DNA of 64,000 bases from Carnegiea gigantea. Taxonomy: Eukaryota; Streptophyta; Magnoliopsida; Caryophyllales; Cactaceae. The notes under the pieces were generated by a model. It saw nothing but the letters and a program-made list of their open reading frames with translations, had not been told where the DNA came from and searched no databases. Location of the stretch: positions 1,319,501 through 1,383,500 of the forward strand of contig JAKOGI010000009.1 in assembly GCA_029747015.1 (NCBI GenBank), given 5' to 3'. Every line of letters begins with the position of its first letter. The first letter of the stretch is position 1. Both the position numbers and the translations under genes were made by a program. Below are positions 33,795 through 45,900 of this stretch, in pieces.

Positions 33795-35206
33795 TATCGT
33801 TCAACCTATAATTATGATATATTATACCTTTCAATATCTAATATTTACTGAAAATAAACAATTAAATGAGAATTTTAATTTGTTTTGTTTGTTTTGTAGG
33901 CAATTGAGAAATCAAATAAAAAGAGTTGGAAAATAAGAAAGTATTGGGTCATTTATGAAAAATGAAGAACAAGCTTAGCCCTTGCTTTCAGCCGACCCAG
34001 GCTCAGACCAAGCACCTAGTCCAACTTGCACATCCTCTCTCTCTTATCCTCTTCTTTGCTCTCTCTTTGGGCCTAGTTTCCCAAGCCATCGACCCAGTTT
34101 GCACCAGCCTAGGCACTATCTTTTCTTTCTTTCCCAGTCATCACAGGCCTGCTTTGTTCTTCATTCTTTTTGTTTCTTTTTCGCAGCCCAATTTGATGAC
34201 CCAGCCTGGCCAGTGTTTCCTTGTCGGCGGACCTGTTTTGCTCTGCTGTTCCCGCAGTCCGTTTCCTTCATTTTCCACAGATCCAACCTTCTTTGCTTGC
34301 ACTTGACCACATGCATACCGCACGTGACCCAGAAACTCCCCTCCTTCCTTTCTTCTTCCGTGCTGCCTAGAGCCCGATCTCCCAAATCTGTTGCTTTGCT
34401 TTCCTTTCTTGTGTCTTCCATAACCGTTCCCCTATGCTCCTTTAATGTCTATTATTCTCTCTCTCCTCCCCTTTCATTCATGATTGTCAAGCTTATCATT
34501 ACCTGAACCGTTTCCTTTTCATAGCCAAGTAATCGGGTTGTATTAGAGGGATCATTCACAAGAGTAGTTACAATCCTTAACTACTATTTAATGGCGGCAA
34601 GCGAGGTCGATTGGCAGATATAACTGGAGGAATTCGAAGCAAGAGCAGTAGCAGAGAGTAGCAGCAGATCACAACCAATAATCTTTAGATTTTTGTTTTC
34701 CAAATTATCTCCTTTTGCTATGTTTCAATTTTGTAGCTCAGGTTTTGAAATTCTATTCTTTCTAGAATTCACGAAGTTGTTTTGAGATTGGCTTAACTTG
34801 ACAAATTCGAACATTTAGAGTTATTGCGATATATACAATTTGTTGAGCTTAGAGTTATGCCTTGTGATTGCTTTGGTCTCTGGTGTGCTCTGCTCGAGTC
34901 CCTCCGTTCTAGGCAGCAAAGGCAAGGTTGATTGCAAATCTTGATTGATGATTCCTAATTAGCTCGTTAGAAGTTCAGACAAAACATGAATAGAGGAAAC
35001 CTAAAATTGTTTCAAGCTTCATTTATATATTTAGTTAGTTTTTAAAAAAATAATTACGATAGATTAGTTAATAATTGTAATTTGGCCTAGTTGTTTGTTC
35101 CATTAATGTTAGAATTCTATGTTTGTTATTTAATTTCACAATCATCCCCGAGAATGACACCTGTAATTGCTACGTCGATAAACCGTACGCTTGCGGATTT
35201 ACAACA
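33795..35206 (+). repeat. 3' LTR of gypsy element (1.4 kb)
   Basis: Begins TATCGTTCAACC (the canonical TG start has become TA) and ends GCGGATTTACAACA, the same end as the 5' LTR. Open frames inside it are LTR sequence and not genes. Confidence 0.8.
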
Positions 35207-35540
35207 CTTGCTTAGGTCTATATAATAAAACCCTCTATACGTAGTGGATATAAGTATGAGTGTATTTTTATAACACCCTGTGGGTATGGGTAGTATTGAT
35301 TTAAAAAATGAGTATGGGTGAGGGTACGGTTAAATCTGCCCCATTATTAGCCCTAGTTATGAAGTGGGTCCATGATAAATATTATATTTGGTGATCCAAA
35401 TTATGTTTTTATTGGATGCAAAGGTCCAAAAAGGAACTTACACTACAGATGCTCTAAAGAGATCTTTTATGTCCTTGCTTGCATTTCTAGTAACATAGTG
35501 ATCACATTCGTAGGATGGTAGTTGTTGTCCCTTTGTACTC

Positions 35541-35574
<34 letters not shown>

Positions 35575-35666
35575 TAGCAATACTTTTGGTTGGGCAGCCA
35601 TAAGTCTTTTGTTTTTAATGACTTATGGCTAGTACTGCACCTCATGTAAACTTCATAGTATATAGA
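35207..35666. other. Non-coding stretch with CT microsatellite
   Basis: No gene seen. An impure (CT)n tract lies at about 35541-35575. Confidence 0.5.
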
Positions 35667-36850
35667 TGATGTATCTCCCAGGGGTCTATGCTAAAACTCA
35701 ATTCAAGAGCGAAAGCTTAAAACCAAGAGAGAGTACAATCAAGGAAAACTCAAGAGAATGGCACGTTATAAGCTGATTGTGAATCAGCTAAAACGTAAAG
35801 AGGGGAATGGATTTAGAATCAAGGGATTCTAAATGAGAAAAGGAAAAGAAAGGATAAATACTAAACTAATCTTTAGATACAAAAATCACCACCAAAGACT
35901 AATCTAGGTAGAACTAAGCTTGTTCAAGGATATAGAAACACCACCAAGAATAAGATTAGGGCCCTTAAACTATGATTAAGATACAGAAATATCACTTAAT
36001 CAAGTATAAGACTAGACTTGAACACCACTCTAACCGGCATAGTTAGAGATAAGCAAGTTTAGTATTTTAAGAGAAACAAGAGCAATGCTCTCAAATCTGA
36101 TTTCAATTGATATTCAAAGCTTGGTTACAAAATGAGCCTTCTAAAGGCCTTAAATAAACATCCTAAGGCAGCTAAGGGGCTTAGGAGGTTTCCTTCCAAG
36201 GGAGGAAACCTTTAACTTATCATAATCTAGCTTTAAACCTTGCTTAGAAAAATCGGTTACAATCAAGCATGATTAAACTAAGCTAATTACATCTTTATGT
36301 ATCAGAATAAGCTAGATTACAAATATTATAATCATCCTAAGCAAGGATGCAGCTCCCCTTATGTGAGAGAAAGGCAAAAAAGTAGTCTTGTTCCCTTTGT
36401 GCTTTGCGGCTAGCCAATGAGAGAGTTTATGCCTTTGTTCACTTGTTTCTCATTGGTTCTTCAATTGGTTGCTCCATGATTGTATCCAAGACTCCTTTAA
36501 TTGCCATATCAAGTTGCTTGGATGAAATTGGATGGTTGGAAAGACATCAACCATCAAATACACCAATTAGGTGCAACCAGGCAGAATACTGCAGTTTGTA
36601 AGCTCTGTTTGGACGCCACCTTTCACATGCAAAACGCGGGCATGGATTAGATTTTCACACATGATTGGAAAGCTCAGAATGTCTTCTAACTCCTCCAGGT
36701 AATCACACATTTTGGAGATCATTTGCCTATCAAAATACCCAGAATACTTAGACTGGTCTAAAACCGGGTCCAGCCTGCACTGTTTAACAAAATGCCTTGG
36801 TTCTCCTAGTCTAATTAATATAAACCAGATTTATTTACATGCTTACGTAG
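35667..36850 (-). repeat. Possible diverged solo LTR
   Basis: Starts TGATGTATCTCCC and shares the architecture of the LTRs at 16924-21980. Shared words are 'gatacagaaat', 'caccacc', 'aacaccac', a TTTATTTAAGG box on minus near 36155, and 'gttggaaag...cttgaa' blocks farther right. No PBS or PPT borders it, so a solo LTR is the simplest reading. The right border and target duplication could not be fixed. Confidence 0.35.
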
Positions 36851-39420
36851 CTAAGACATTAAGAAACCAAAATATGTAAAAATTTCATACTTAAACCCAA
36901 AATAAGTCAAAGGAATACAATACACAAAACCGGACTCATTTCTGTCTCAACCAACAGTTTTGACAGTTTGGATAAAAATACTGATTTGGATGGGTAAATG
37001 AAGTCAAAATGAGCTGAAACGTGTTGTGTTGGAAAGATAGCTTCTTGAACTTCAAGTTCAAGGCAAAATATTGGACTTAAATAACATGGAAGTTGAAAGT
37101 ATTTGGTTCCCAAAACTGGGCTGCTGCACTGCTTCAAATCCGAAACCTTCTGTTTCAAGTCCTTTGATAGTTTGGACAAAAATACTTAATTTAAAACTGA
37201 TTTAATTGCATATTAAGTTTATTAGAATGCCAATAAACTCTCTTAACAAATAAATGAAGGTTAAATTAAGTTTAAGTTGATGAATCAACTTCAAACTGAA
37301 ACATGTTCCCCAAAAAAAATAAAATGATTAGGGCTAATTGAGGATTGCATGGGCTGATATCTATCAGTAGGATTATTGCTTGCTGCTATTAAATTTAATA
37401 ATGGAAAATAAATGGTAAGGATCTTTGGATCAAGCATCTTAATAAAGTCCCTAAAGGTGAGTGTGGAGGTGCGCGGTGCATAAAAGAGAGGTGTTCCATG
37501 TTGGTGCTAAGTGGTGTCGTATAACTTTGTTGTTTTTTCTTATTAAACTTGTTCTATTTGAGTTGGTTAGTATCTTTTACAGTGTTTTGTATATTGGTAG
37601 TCTTTTAACTAGCACTGTTTAATTGGAAAAAATATTATAAAGTATACATAATTTGTTAAACGAAGAATGTAAAAGATGTAAAATACGCCTTAGACATCTG
37701 TATCTTGAGTGATTTTTTTTGAGAGAAACGAGAGAAAAAAATGGAGGGGCTTAAGATATGTCTTTTTCGTTGGGAAATATGGGTTGAGAAATAGGTGAAG
37801 TTGGTTAAAATTAATAGAAGTGGGTTGAAGTGGATATTTTTTTTGTTGAAGTGAGTTGAATTTTTTTATATGATAGATAAAAGTTGGTTAAAATAGTGGC
37901 AAGTTGGTTGAAGTGGATTGAAGTAAGTTGAAGTTAGTTGAAATAAATTGAAGTGAGTATTTTTTATTGAAGTTGGGGAAGTGAGTTGAAATTGATAAAT
38001 TGAAATTTACCAACGAAGAGAACAGAGCCTTAGAGCTGGCCCAACGGCCGGCTTGCGAGGGGAAAAAATGAGGCGAGCCGCGAGGATGCCCGCAGACTGG
38101 CAGCGGTCGGCTTAGCCAAGCCGCCGCATGCTGCGAGGTGCCCCACACCCTTTTTTTGTCGTTTCCCCCCTGTAATGTCGTCGTTTGACTCGTTTCGGGG
38201 GTTGAGTTATTATTTTTTTTTTTAAGAGGAAACGCTGTGCGAGAGTGTGGAAATGCACCAAGGCATTGAGCTCTTTTACAAAACCCAACTTTAATTACCG
38301 CCCCATGGTTTGGCATTTTCCCTTGGCTTGCCTTTCATGCTTTTTTATAAGGCTGCGAAGTTTGAGAATTTGCTCAAATTGGACATGTGAAACTTCTCAG
38401 TTCCCATCATCCAACAGAACCCATATTTTCTATTAAAAAAAAAAAATAGAACCCATATTTATGCAATGACAGTCTTCTAACCACCCTCCACTCCATCAAT
38501 GTGGGACAATAAATAAATTTTTTATTTCTCTTCTTCCCCATTATTTTGTACTTGTAATTTTTTCTACTAGATTTTAGTGATTTATGTTGTTAGCATCAAA
38601 ATATATTTTATTCATCAAATATATAAGTTAATGATCTCTCTCACTTTTTTCACAATGTATTGAAATGATTTTTTTTATATTAAAATCTTTTATTATCTTT
38701 TAGGGGTCGGTACGAAGAAAACGATATCGATACAAGATGTACCGTTCTACTAGAAAACTGGTACATAGTCCGATACGATATTTGTAACTTTGGGAGAATG
38801 AAAAGTTGGGTACGGGTTTTTTTTGAGTGATTTTAAAATTGAAACTCTTGTGTTTTTTTTTTTTTAAAATTATGACCCTCTAATTAGTTGTGTTACCAAA
38901 TTAATATGTGCACATTATTTTTCTCAAAAATAATAAACCCAAATAACCAACCAAAATCAAAAACTAAACCAATTAAATATAGTTATGTGTGGGATCTATT
39001 TGTATTATTTTATTGGATGAGCTTTCCATTGGAGAGAGTGAGGATTGTATCGCAAAAAATTGGAGAAAAGATTGATGTGGTAGTGGTAGGTCCCTACTGA
39101 TGAGCCAAAAGCTATCTCACCATTGGGGGGTGGTCTTAGAGCGCCTACAATGCAAGGCTCACGGGCTAAAGGATGGTCCAAAAAACATAATGTATCAGTA
39201 ATCTGCTTCGCTCATCTCACGGTCGTTATCCGCCCCCCACACGTTTTCACTTTTTTTGGGGCCAACTAAGCCCTTAAAATCTAAAATTCAATAATATGTT
39301 AGTGATAAGGTTTATAAAATATTATTTTATTTAGTAATCTAAGTTGGTGATCTATAATATAATATGTAAAGAATAGAGAAAAAGTTGACTTGTAGGATTA
39401 TATGTAGGGTGTGGACCCCT
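36851..39420. other. Repeat debris upstream of the ZRANB3-like gene
   Basis: 37780-37990 is a degenerate minisatellite built on 'gttgaagtgg / ttgaagtaag'. 38030-38150 is a sharply GC-rich patch (GGCCGGCTTGCGAGG, GCCGCCGCATGCTGCGAGG) beginning after 'ccttagagctggcccaac', suggesting a MITE end. 39130-39290 has another MITE-like start (cttagagcgcctacaatgca). No host gene recognised. Confidence 0.4.
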
Positions 39421-39546
39421 CCTAAATTTGAAAACTGAAAGTGTTTGTGTTGACGGTGTTGTGAGTTGTGAGGACAGAGACAAATAAAGCCTCCTTTGAA
39501 TCTTCAGAATCAAACACCTTTGCCCGCCCGACCCTCAGAACTTCCG

Positions 39547-39900
39547 ATGGCCTCAGACCCAACTCCGCCATCGCCAGAGCTCACAGAAGACCAAAAACAA
39601 AGAGCAGAAGCCAACCGTTTACGGGCATTAGCCAAACGCAAAGCCTTGCTATCACATCAACAACCAAACCCACAAAGCCTAAACCCCTGTTGGAGGTCAT
39701 TCAAGTCTCGAAAAATCTCCGACACACTGACCCACAATGCAATTCCGCCCAAACCCGAACCCGTTTTGCCCGAGAGGTTCAGTGTTCGGCTCGAAATCTG
39801 CTCCCCTGACTCCTTCTCTGTCACTCCTCGCCCGGTTCAAGGGTTTACTTATCCGGGTCAAGCTGAATGCTTCCGTAGATTGGAGGGTTTACTTTCAAAT
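39547..39900 (+). CDS. ZRANB3: ZRANB3-like exon 1 (residues 1-118)
   Basis: Starts MASDPTPPSPELTEDQKQ with a basic helix RANRLRALAKRKALL-like segment, then proline-rich sequence and FSVRLEICSPDSFSV. Ends at AAT/GTAGGT, phase 0. The N-terminal helix resembles the early part of HARP/SMARCAL1-family proteins, but no HARP domain is claimed. Confidence 0.85.
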
Positions 39901-42900
39901 GTAGGTATTTTGCACCTGGGCACTTGTTTCTTAGTCTCTAAGAGTTTGGATTTTGGTATTTTATTTCAAAAATTTAGTTATTTTGTGGGTATGTGTTGCG
40001 CATGTGGTTTGCATTCATTCAGTAGCAGCTCTACTTGAATGGGGGTGTATTTGGAGTAAGCATTTTAATCAGTCTAATGGTCAAATGCTGAAATTCAGGC
40101 ATTTTGCACCTGGGCAGTTGTTTATTAGTCTTTAAGATCACGGGTTTTGGGATTTTGTTATGTCACTGCCTCATTGGGCGTTGGTCTAAAATTTATTCCT
40201 TTTGTGGTTATGATTGTTGCTCATTTGATTTGCATTCGTTCAGTAGTGAGTCTACCTGAATTGGGTGTCTTTGAAGTAAGCATTTTAATCATTCTAATGG
40301 TCAAATGCAGGCATTTTGCACCTGGGCAGTCGTGTATTAGTCTTTAAGGGTTTGGTTTTGGGATTTTATTAAGTCATTGGGAGTTTATTCAAAGTTTAAT
40401 TCTTTTGTGGGTATGGTTGTTGCTCAATTTGTTTGCATTTGTTCAATTATGTTGTTTTCAATTGGGGTTGCTTGAGAGTAAGCATTCTATAGTCATTATA
40501 GTGATGATTAGGGTTTCCTTGTGAAACTGCACATTTTTGTTAAGCTTTATTGATTTTGTGATTGTTTGCTTCTACTTGTGTTTTTCTTTGTCTTTCTGGT
40601 AATTCTGGTTTATAACAACTAGCTGCCTAATTGTCCATTGTTCTGATTTTTATCTGGAAAGTTTGTATGAGTGTGGGCTTTGGTAACCAAAAGTCTATGG
40701 ATGTTAAAATGCACAAAACATGTGAGCAAAAGAGGTGATATCTGAGCTCAAAGAGAACTCAAATGACTGCTATATTTGATCTTGTTAAAATATTTTTCTT
40801 TGTGCTTGATGTTTGATTTCTTTTACACCAATGCAATGAATTGACAATGAGGAGCTGTTAATGGGTGCCATTTGTCTGTAGGTTCCTCCAGTGCCAATTT
40901 ACACTAATATGTTGGATGTTTCTGCTCTGCATAAACCTCACTGACACATACCATCATAAATGTTGTCTTGTGGTTAGGTTATGTTAACGCATTATACACA
41001 AATCCATGGAGGTGGGGAGGCATCTGTTTATAAGCTTAGAGATTATGATGCAGTTCTTAGATGCTTAAAGAACTATAAGGATATTGAAGTTGAAGAAATC
41101 CCTTGGACAACTTATAATGTGTTAGAGAAGTTTTCTCATTCCTATTCCTCAGGGCGATGGGTACCATGTAGGCCTGAGCATTTGCCAGACGAGAGGGTTG
41201 AGGAACTGATACAGAAGCTACCAAGAAAGTTATTGGAGACGCTCTTGCCATTTCAGCTCGACGGACTTAAATTTGGACTGCGAAGGGGTGGTCGGTGCCT
41301 CATTGCTGATGAGATGGGGCTTGGCAAGACCCTTCAGGTAGCATTGGCTGTGGTGCTGTATTGCAATTCATCTTCTGTTTGTTTTTGGGTCTATGTGTTA
41401 TGTTTATTCCCTGTAATGCAGGTATTTGATTTCTTTAGCTCATGTTAAATGTTATTGTGATTCAATGGACATTATCACTTAATTTTTGAATTGCAAATGT
41501 GTTTGAATATCTCCTGTATTGCCAGGCAATTAAGTCATTGATTAATTTTTGTGAGGCAACCATTATTATCCAGTTCCATTATACTAGAAAACCATTTGAA
41601 GATTGGTTGTGTAGCACTAGCTTTCTCTTCACACTTTCTATTGCTTTTTCAAAAGACAGTTTCACGCTCTGTTGCTTGATTTTTGAGATCTGTAAGAATT
41701 GGGATCATGTTCCTTTAGTGATCCTCTGGTGTATGGTTTGATTAGACATGGTGCAGTATGGCTTCTGGACTGAAGGTCAGCAAAGCATATAAGTGTAAAA
41801 TTTTCTAGACTGTTGCAAGAAAAAGCTACAAAGGAGTTACAACCAAAGAAAAGAAAAAAAAAAAAGAAATTGATTGCATGTCAGTGTCGTTTCTTTTTTT
41901 GGGGGGGGGGGGGTCAGGTGACAATGCAGGTAAAGGCCTATTTTCTGTTACCTTCCATATGAGTTGTGTTATTTTTTTAACTCTTGTCAAGAATGGCGCT
42001 GTAATTTAATCGTATTCATTTTGTATTCCTGTTTTCATTTTGTTTTCTTTTCCGAGCTTCAATTCAGTTGTGCCTTGTATTGAGTTTTATCGTCATTTCA
42101 TTTTCAGGGTATGTCTGTAGGGAATGCTCTGTTTCCTGCTTGATGTGATGAATTTCAATTACATGATTGTTTCAGGCCATTGCTATTGCAAGCTGCTTTG
42201 CTAATGAAGGTTCAATACTTGTTGTTTGCCCCGCTATTCTGCGTTATTCCTGGGCAGAAGAATTAGAGCGTTGGCTTCCGTCTTATTTGCCAGCTGATAT
42301 CCATCTAGGTTTGTTTCCAGATCTTTCACTCCTATTTTTTTGAGCTGGTATTCTTTTTTTTTGGGGGGGGGGGGGTCGATGCCCTTGTGTTTTGCAGTTT
42401 GTATGCATCCATTCTTTTGTGAGTGGGAATTGGATGGTGATATATCTTGCGATTTTGTGGGGTCATTAACGATTTGGACGCTCCAAATAACTAGGTCTGT
42501 TTATGTGCTTTTGGTTATTGAATTAGCTATTTGGGTGGTGAATGCCTATGTTTTGCTTTCTAGTTGGTTAATGTCGCATGAAATCAGTCAGACAAGTCCT
42601 GTTTGACTTATGTGTTCATGAATGTGCAGTGCCCCATGTTCATATATCTATGTTCATGTAGCCAGCCAGTTACTTCTTGCATAAATAAATCAGTTAAGCT
42701 GCGCATGGTTGATGTGTGTGTTTCCTTTCATATGTATTTTAAAGAGTCATCTTTTCTTTTGATGCATAATAGCATTGATCTTTATATTGTTAGCATCATT
42801 TTTAAGAAATAAATTACTGTTTTTCGGGCATTGTTGTTCTTCCTTCTAGCATCTGTGGGTACTGCTCTCAATTACTTGTCTACGTTGTTGTAGTTATAAA

Positions 42901-45900
42901 AGAGAGTTGCTTTATTCTCCCTTTCTTTATTTTGCATGCTGGTGGAAGTACACGTTTGTGTGGGGTTGGTGGTACTATTATGTGTGTTATTGCTATGGAA
43001 CCATTCCATATACGAGGTCTTGAGGCTACACATTTTGTGCATTTCCAAGGAAGACCAGTAGAAGAGAACAACAAGACCAGTCACCATAGTCCATAGGAAT
43101 TCATCTTTGTAGCAATCTCTGTTCTACGTCCTATGTTTTACATCCATGTTTATTGACACTAAATGTACATATCAATCTCTTAGGTTTCATTTGACCTGTC
43201 TTTTGCATATGATGAAGACGGAAAAAGATATTGCAGCCTAAGCATTTCATGAAGAAGTTCTTTGATTTGAATTACGTGGACATTTTTCCTGTTTGTTAGC
43301 TCCTTAATAATTTGGCAATATTTTCATTGCACATATAAAAAGAATGAGCTCTCTGATTCTGAACTGAGAAGTTGCTACTTAATGCAAAACAAGCTTTTTT
43401 TTTGGGGGGGGGGGTGTTCAAGGGGAGAGTGGTTGTCCAGCTACCATTGGAAGCATTTTTAAGTGAGGTATGTTGGTTTAAGGTTGTATAAAGAGTAGAA
43501 AATTCTTTGACAATTTTTTTCCATGCTCTTATTTGCTGCTCGAAGCCTGTAAGTGAGAGAATGTTGATTTGAATTTTGGGATAAGTTGTGGCCCTTTAAA
43601 GCTATTTGAGGTGTAGTGATCATCATTGTGAAGTTGTGGACAAATTCTGCTATGTGTGCATGGGGATTCTGTTTATAAGTAGTTGAGTGGTTGGTGTGGC
43701 GCATTGCATGCATAGTTCCGTTCTATTAGAGTATTGCTATTTTCTCTGATTTCTGCATGAAGATCTTATTAGTATTTTTTTTAAAGTTAATTTTTATTTG
43801 CTCTTATGATATGTTTTGCTTTTAAAGATGGTGGTACACCCTGTTTGCCCATATCTAGCAGTCAAGGGGCTTTGATTCATAGGAGCATCCATGTTGGTGG
43901 CTCTCACATGAGTTTATTATGCATCATATTCTGTGTACCCATTTGTCTCCTGCTTTGTGTAATCTTGCTTGGAGTTCTTATGTGGGCTCCAATACCCAAG
44001 AAGAAAGGGAAAAAAAATCATTCTCTGTGTGTGTGTGTGCGCATGCTGGGTGCAGGAGGGAAGGGGGGTTAAAGGGGGGAAAAGGTGGCTGCGGGTTACA
44101 TAGGGCCTCTCCAAAACGCTCTTAAGGGTTGATCCATTGGAGGAACTAAAGAGAAAAAGTACCATCTCCTTTCATCTAATAAGGTGATGTAAGTAATGGA
44201 CCATATCAGGACACTATTTTAGCATTCCCACCAGTCTTTACTAGCCTATTCACGGTCAATTATGACCAGTTTATTTGACAAGCATCTATATCAACGAGAA
44301 GAAGCATTATGAGAAATATCGTCTGACGTTGTTGGCTCAACATGTGAGTTTTCATTCCCCCCCTGTCATTTCTATCCCGGGTTCTTACCACCTCAAGCTG
44401 CATGCACCCCTGTTCATAAGTTCCTTTGTACGGACTACTGATGATAGAAGAAATTGCTAGATTATTGTTAGGAGAAAAAGCAGAGTTTTAATATTTATAA
44501 ACCCCAAGTGCAAGGTGTATCGTTGAGTACTTGGGGTGTCGTCCGCGGGGAATTGTGTTTCCAACTACCAGGGCTAGCTAAAGCGTCTCGAGTTAGGCAA
44601 GATTGAAGGGTGAAGAGGGAAAACTAAACTACGCTAACAAACATAGAAAAAGCGACTTGGAGTTGTGATTTGACCAATGGACGAACCAACTAATCAAGAC
44701 GAGTCTTAACCTATACAAAGTACACTATGAACAAGAGATGGTCGGTTGCACCATCAAAGATCACCCAAGCCCTCTCTTAAGGGTCATGAGCTAGTCTAAT
44801 TCGCCTAATCACCTATTTTCATGGGGTTAGCCCAATTAGACCATAAAATTAGCAACCCTCGGACCTAGCTCGATTCGGATACTATTTTCATGTCCCGAAT
44901 TCAGCTATTCTGTCACCCACACTAGCTAATTGACCTCACCTCTCAGCATAAGTCAACAGCCCAAAAATATGGATGAAAGCTCTCTCAAGCATTTCATCGA
45001 ACACTTGGCGGGCGTGAGGGAAACCTCTAGGTTCTAAGCTTGGATTGGGTATGGTTAGGCCCTAAAATAAGATTAATTAGCCATCAAGAGGCTAATCACA
45101 ATCCAAGCCCACAAAATCTACCAACTAATCATCAACAAATCACAAAAACCCAAACTCAAACCTAAACTAACGAACATGAATTAAAGAGAAAGAGAATGAA
45201 ACGAATCTACTTTAACAAGCAATCTAACATGAAATAATGATAAAAACTAAGCATCTAAATCATACAAGAGTCAAACACATAAACTGAATTAACGAATCAA
45301 GAACGAAACAAGAAATAGAGAGAGAGAGAGGAGAGAAGGCTTGCTTTGATTGAAGAATTCGCAATCCAAAGTCTTGAATCCACAAATTAATCCCCACAAT
45401 CCTAATCTAATCCCCTCAATGGGGTTTTATTCGCTCAAACCTAAACTAAACTAACCTAGAAAAGTCGAGGAACCCCCTTCAGAAACGCCCGAACGAAGCT
45501 TAAATAGAAAACCGAGCATCGACGAACTGGGGGGAGCGGCACGGTCGTGCCATGTGGCACGGGCAGACCGTGCCAGGGTGGCACGGCCACACACGGCCAC
45601 ACCGTGCCACATTGCTGGTGGCACGGTGGCCGTTTCCCCCGGTTTTGCCTCCTTTTGCCGGTTTTCGTCGGTTTTCGCTGTTTTGTCCCGTCTTCGTCCC
45701 TTTTTGCGACGTTTGCTTGATTTTGAGTTATTTCCTACAAAACATAAATAAAACAAGTAAAAATCCTAAGAATTAAGTTATTATACGAGCTAAAAGTGAG
45801 TGAAAGAGGCACGTAAAATGGGTAAATTTACCGTTCAACACACCCCCACACCTATCTTTTGCTCGTCCTCGAGCAAAATAAAAGAAAAACTAAAGTAAAC

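Larger units (their letters stand above)
24833..35206 (+). mobile_element. Decayed Ty3/gypsy LTR retrotransposon, Athila/Tat-like
   Basis: About 10.4 kb on plus: 5' LTR (truncated), PBS for tRNA-Asp, gag, protease, reverse transcriptase, RNase H, integrase, a ~1.4 kb 3' non-coding zone with 'gaggacattgtctaatttaggtgtggggg', a G-rich polypurine tract, and a 3' LTR. The order PR-RT-RH-INT marks Ty3/gypsy. The PBS and protease words are those of the Athila/Tat branch. Many stops and frameshifts make it inactive. The 5' LTR lacks its first ~250 bases, so no target duplication can be checked on the left. Confidence 0.85.

Noticed and set aside
43917..44165. Extra exons in intron 4
   Set aside because: Open frames here have no homology to the helicase family, and exons 4 and 5 already join in phase with continuous conserved sequence.
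45552..45776. Plus-strand open frames in the GC-rich LTR patch
   Set aside because: Short frames within LTRs on the strand opposite to the element, created by GGCACGG-type repeats.
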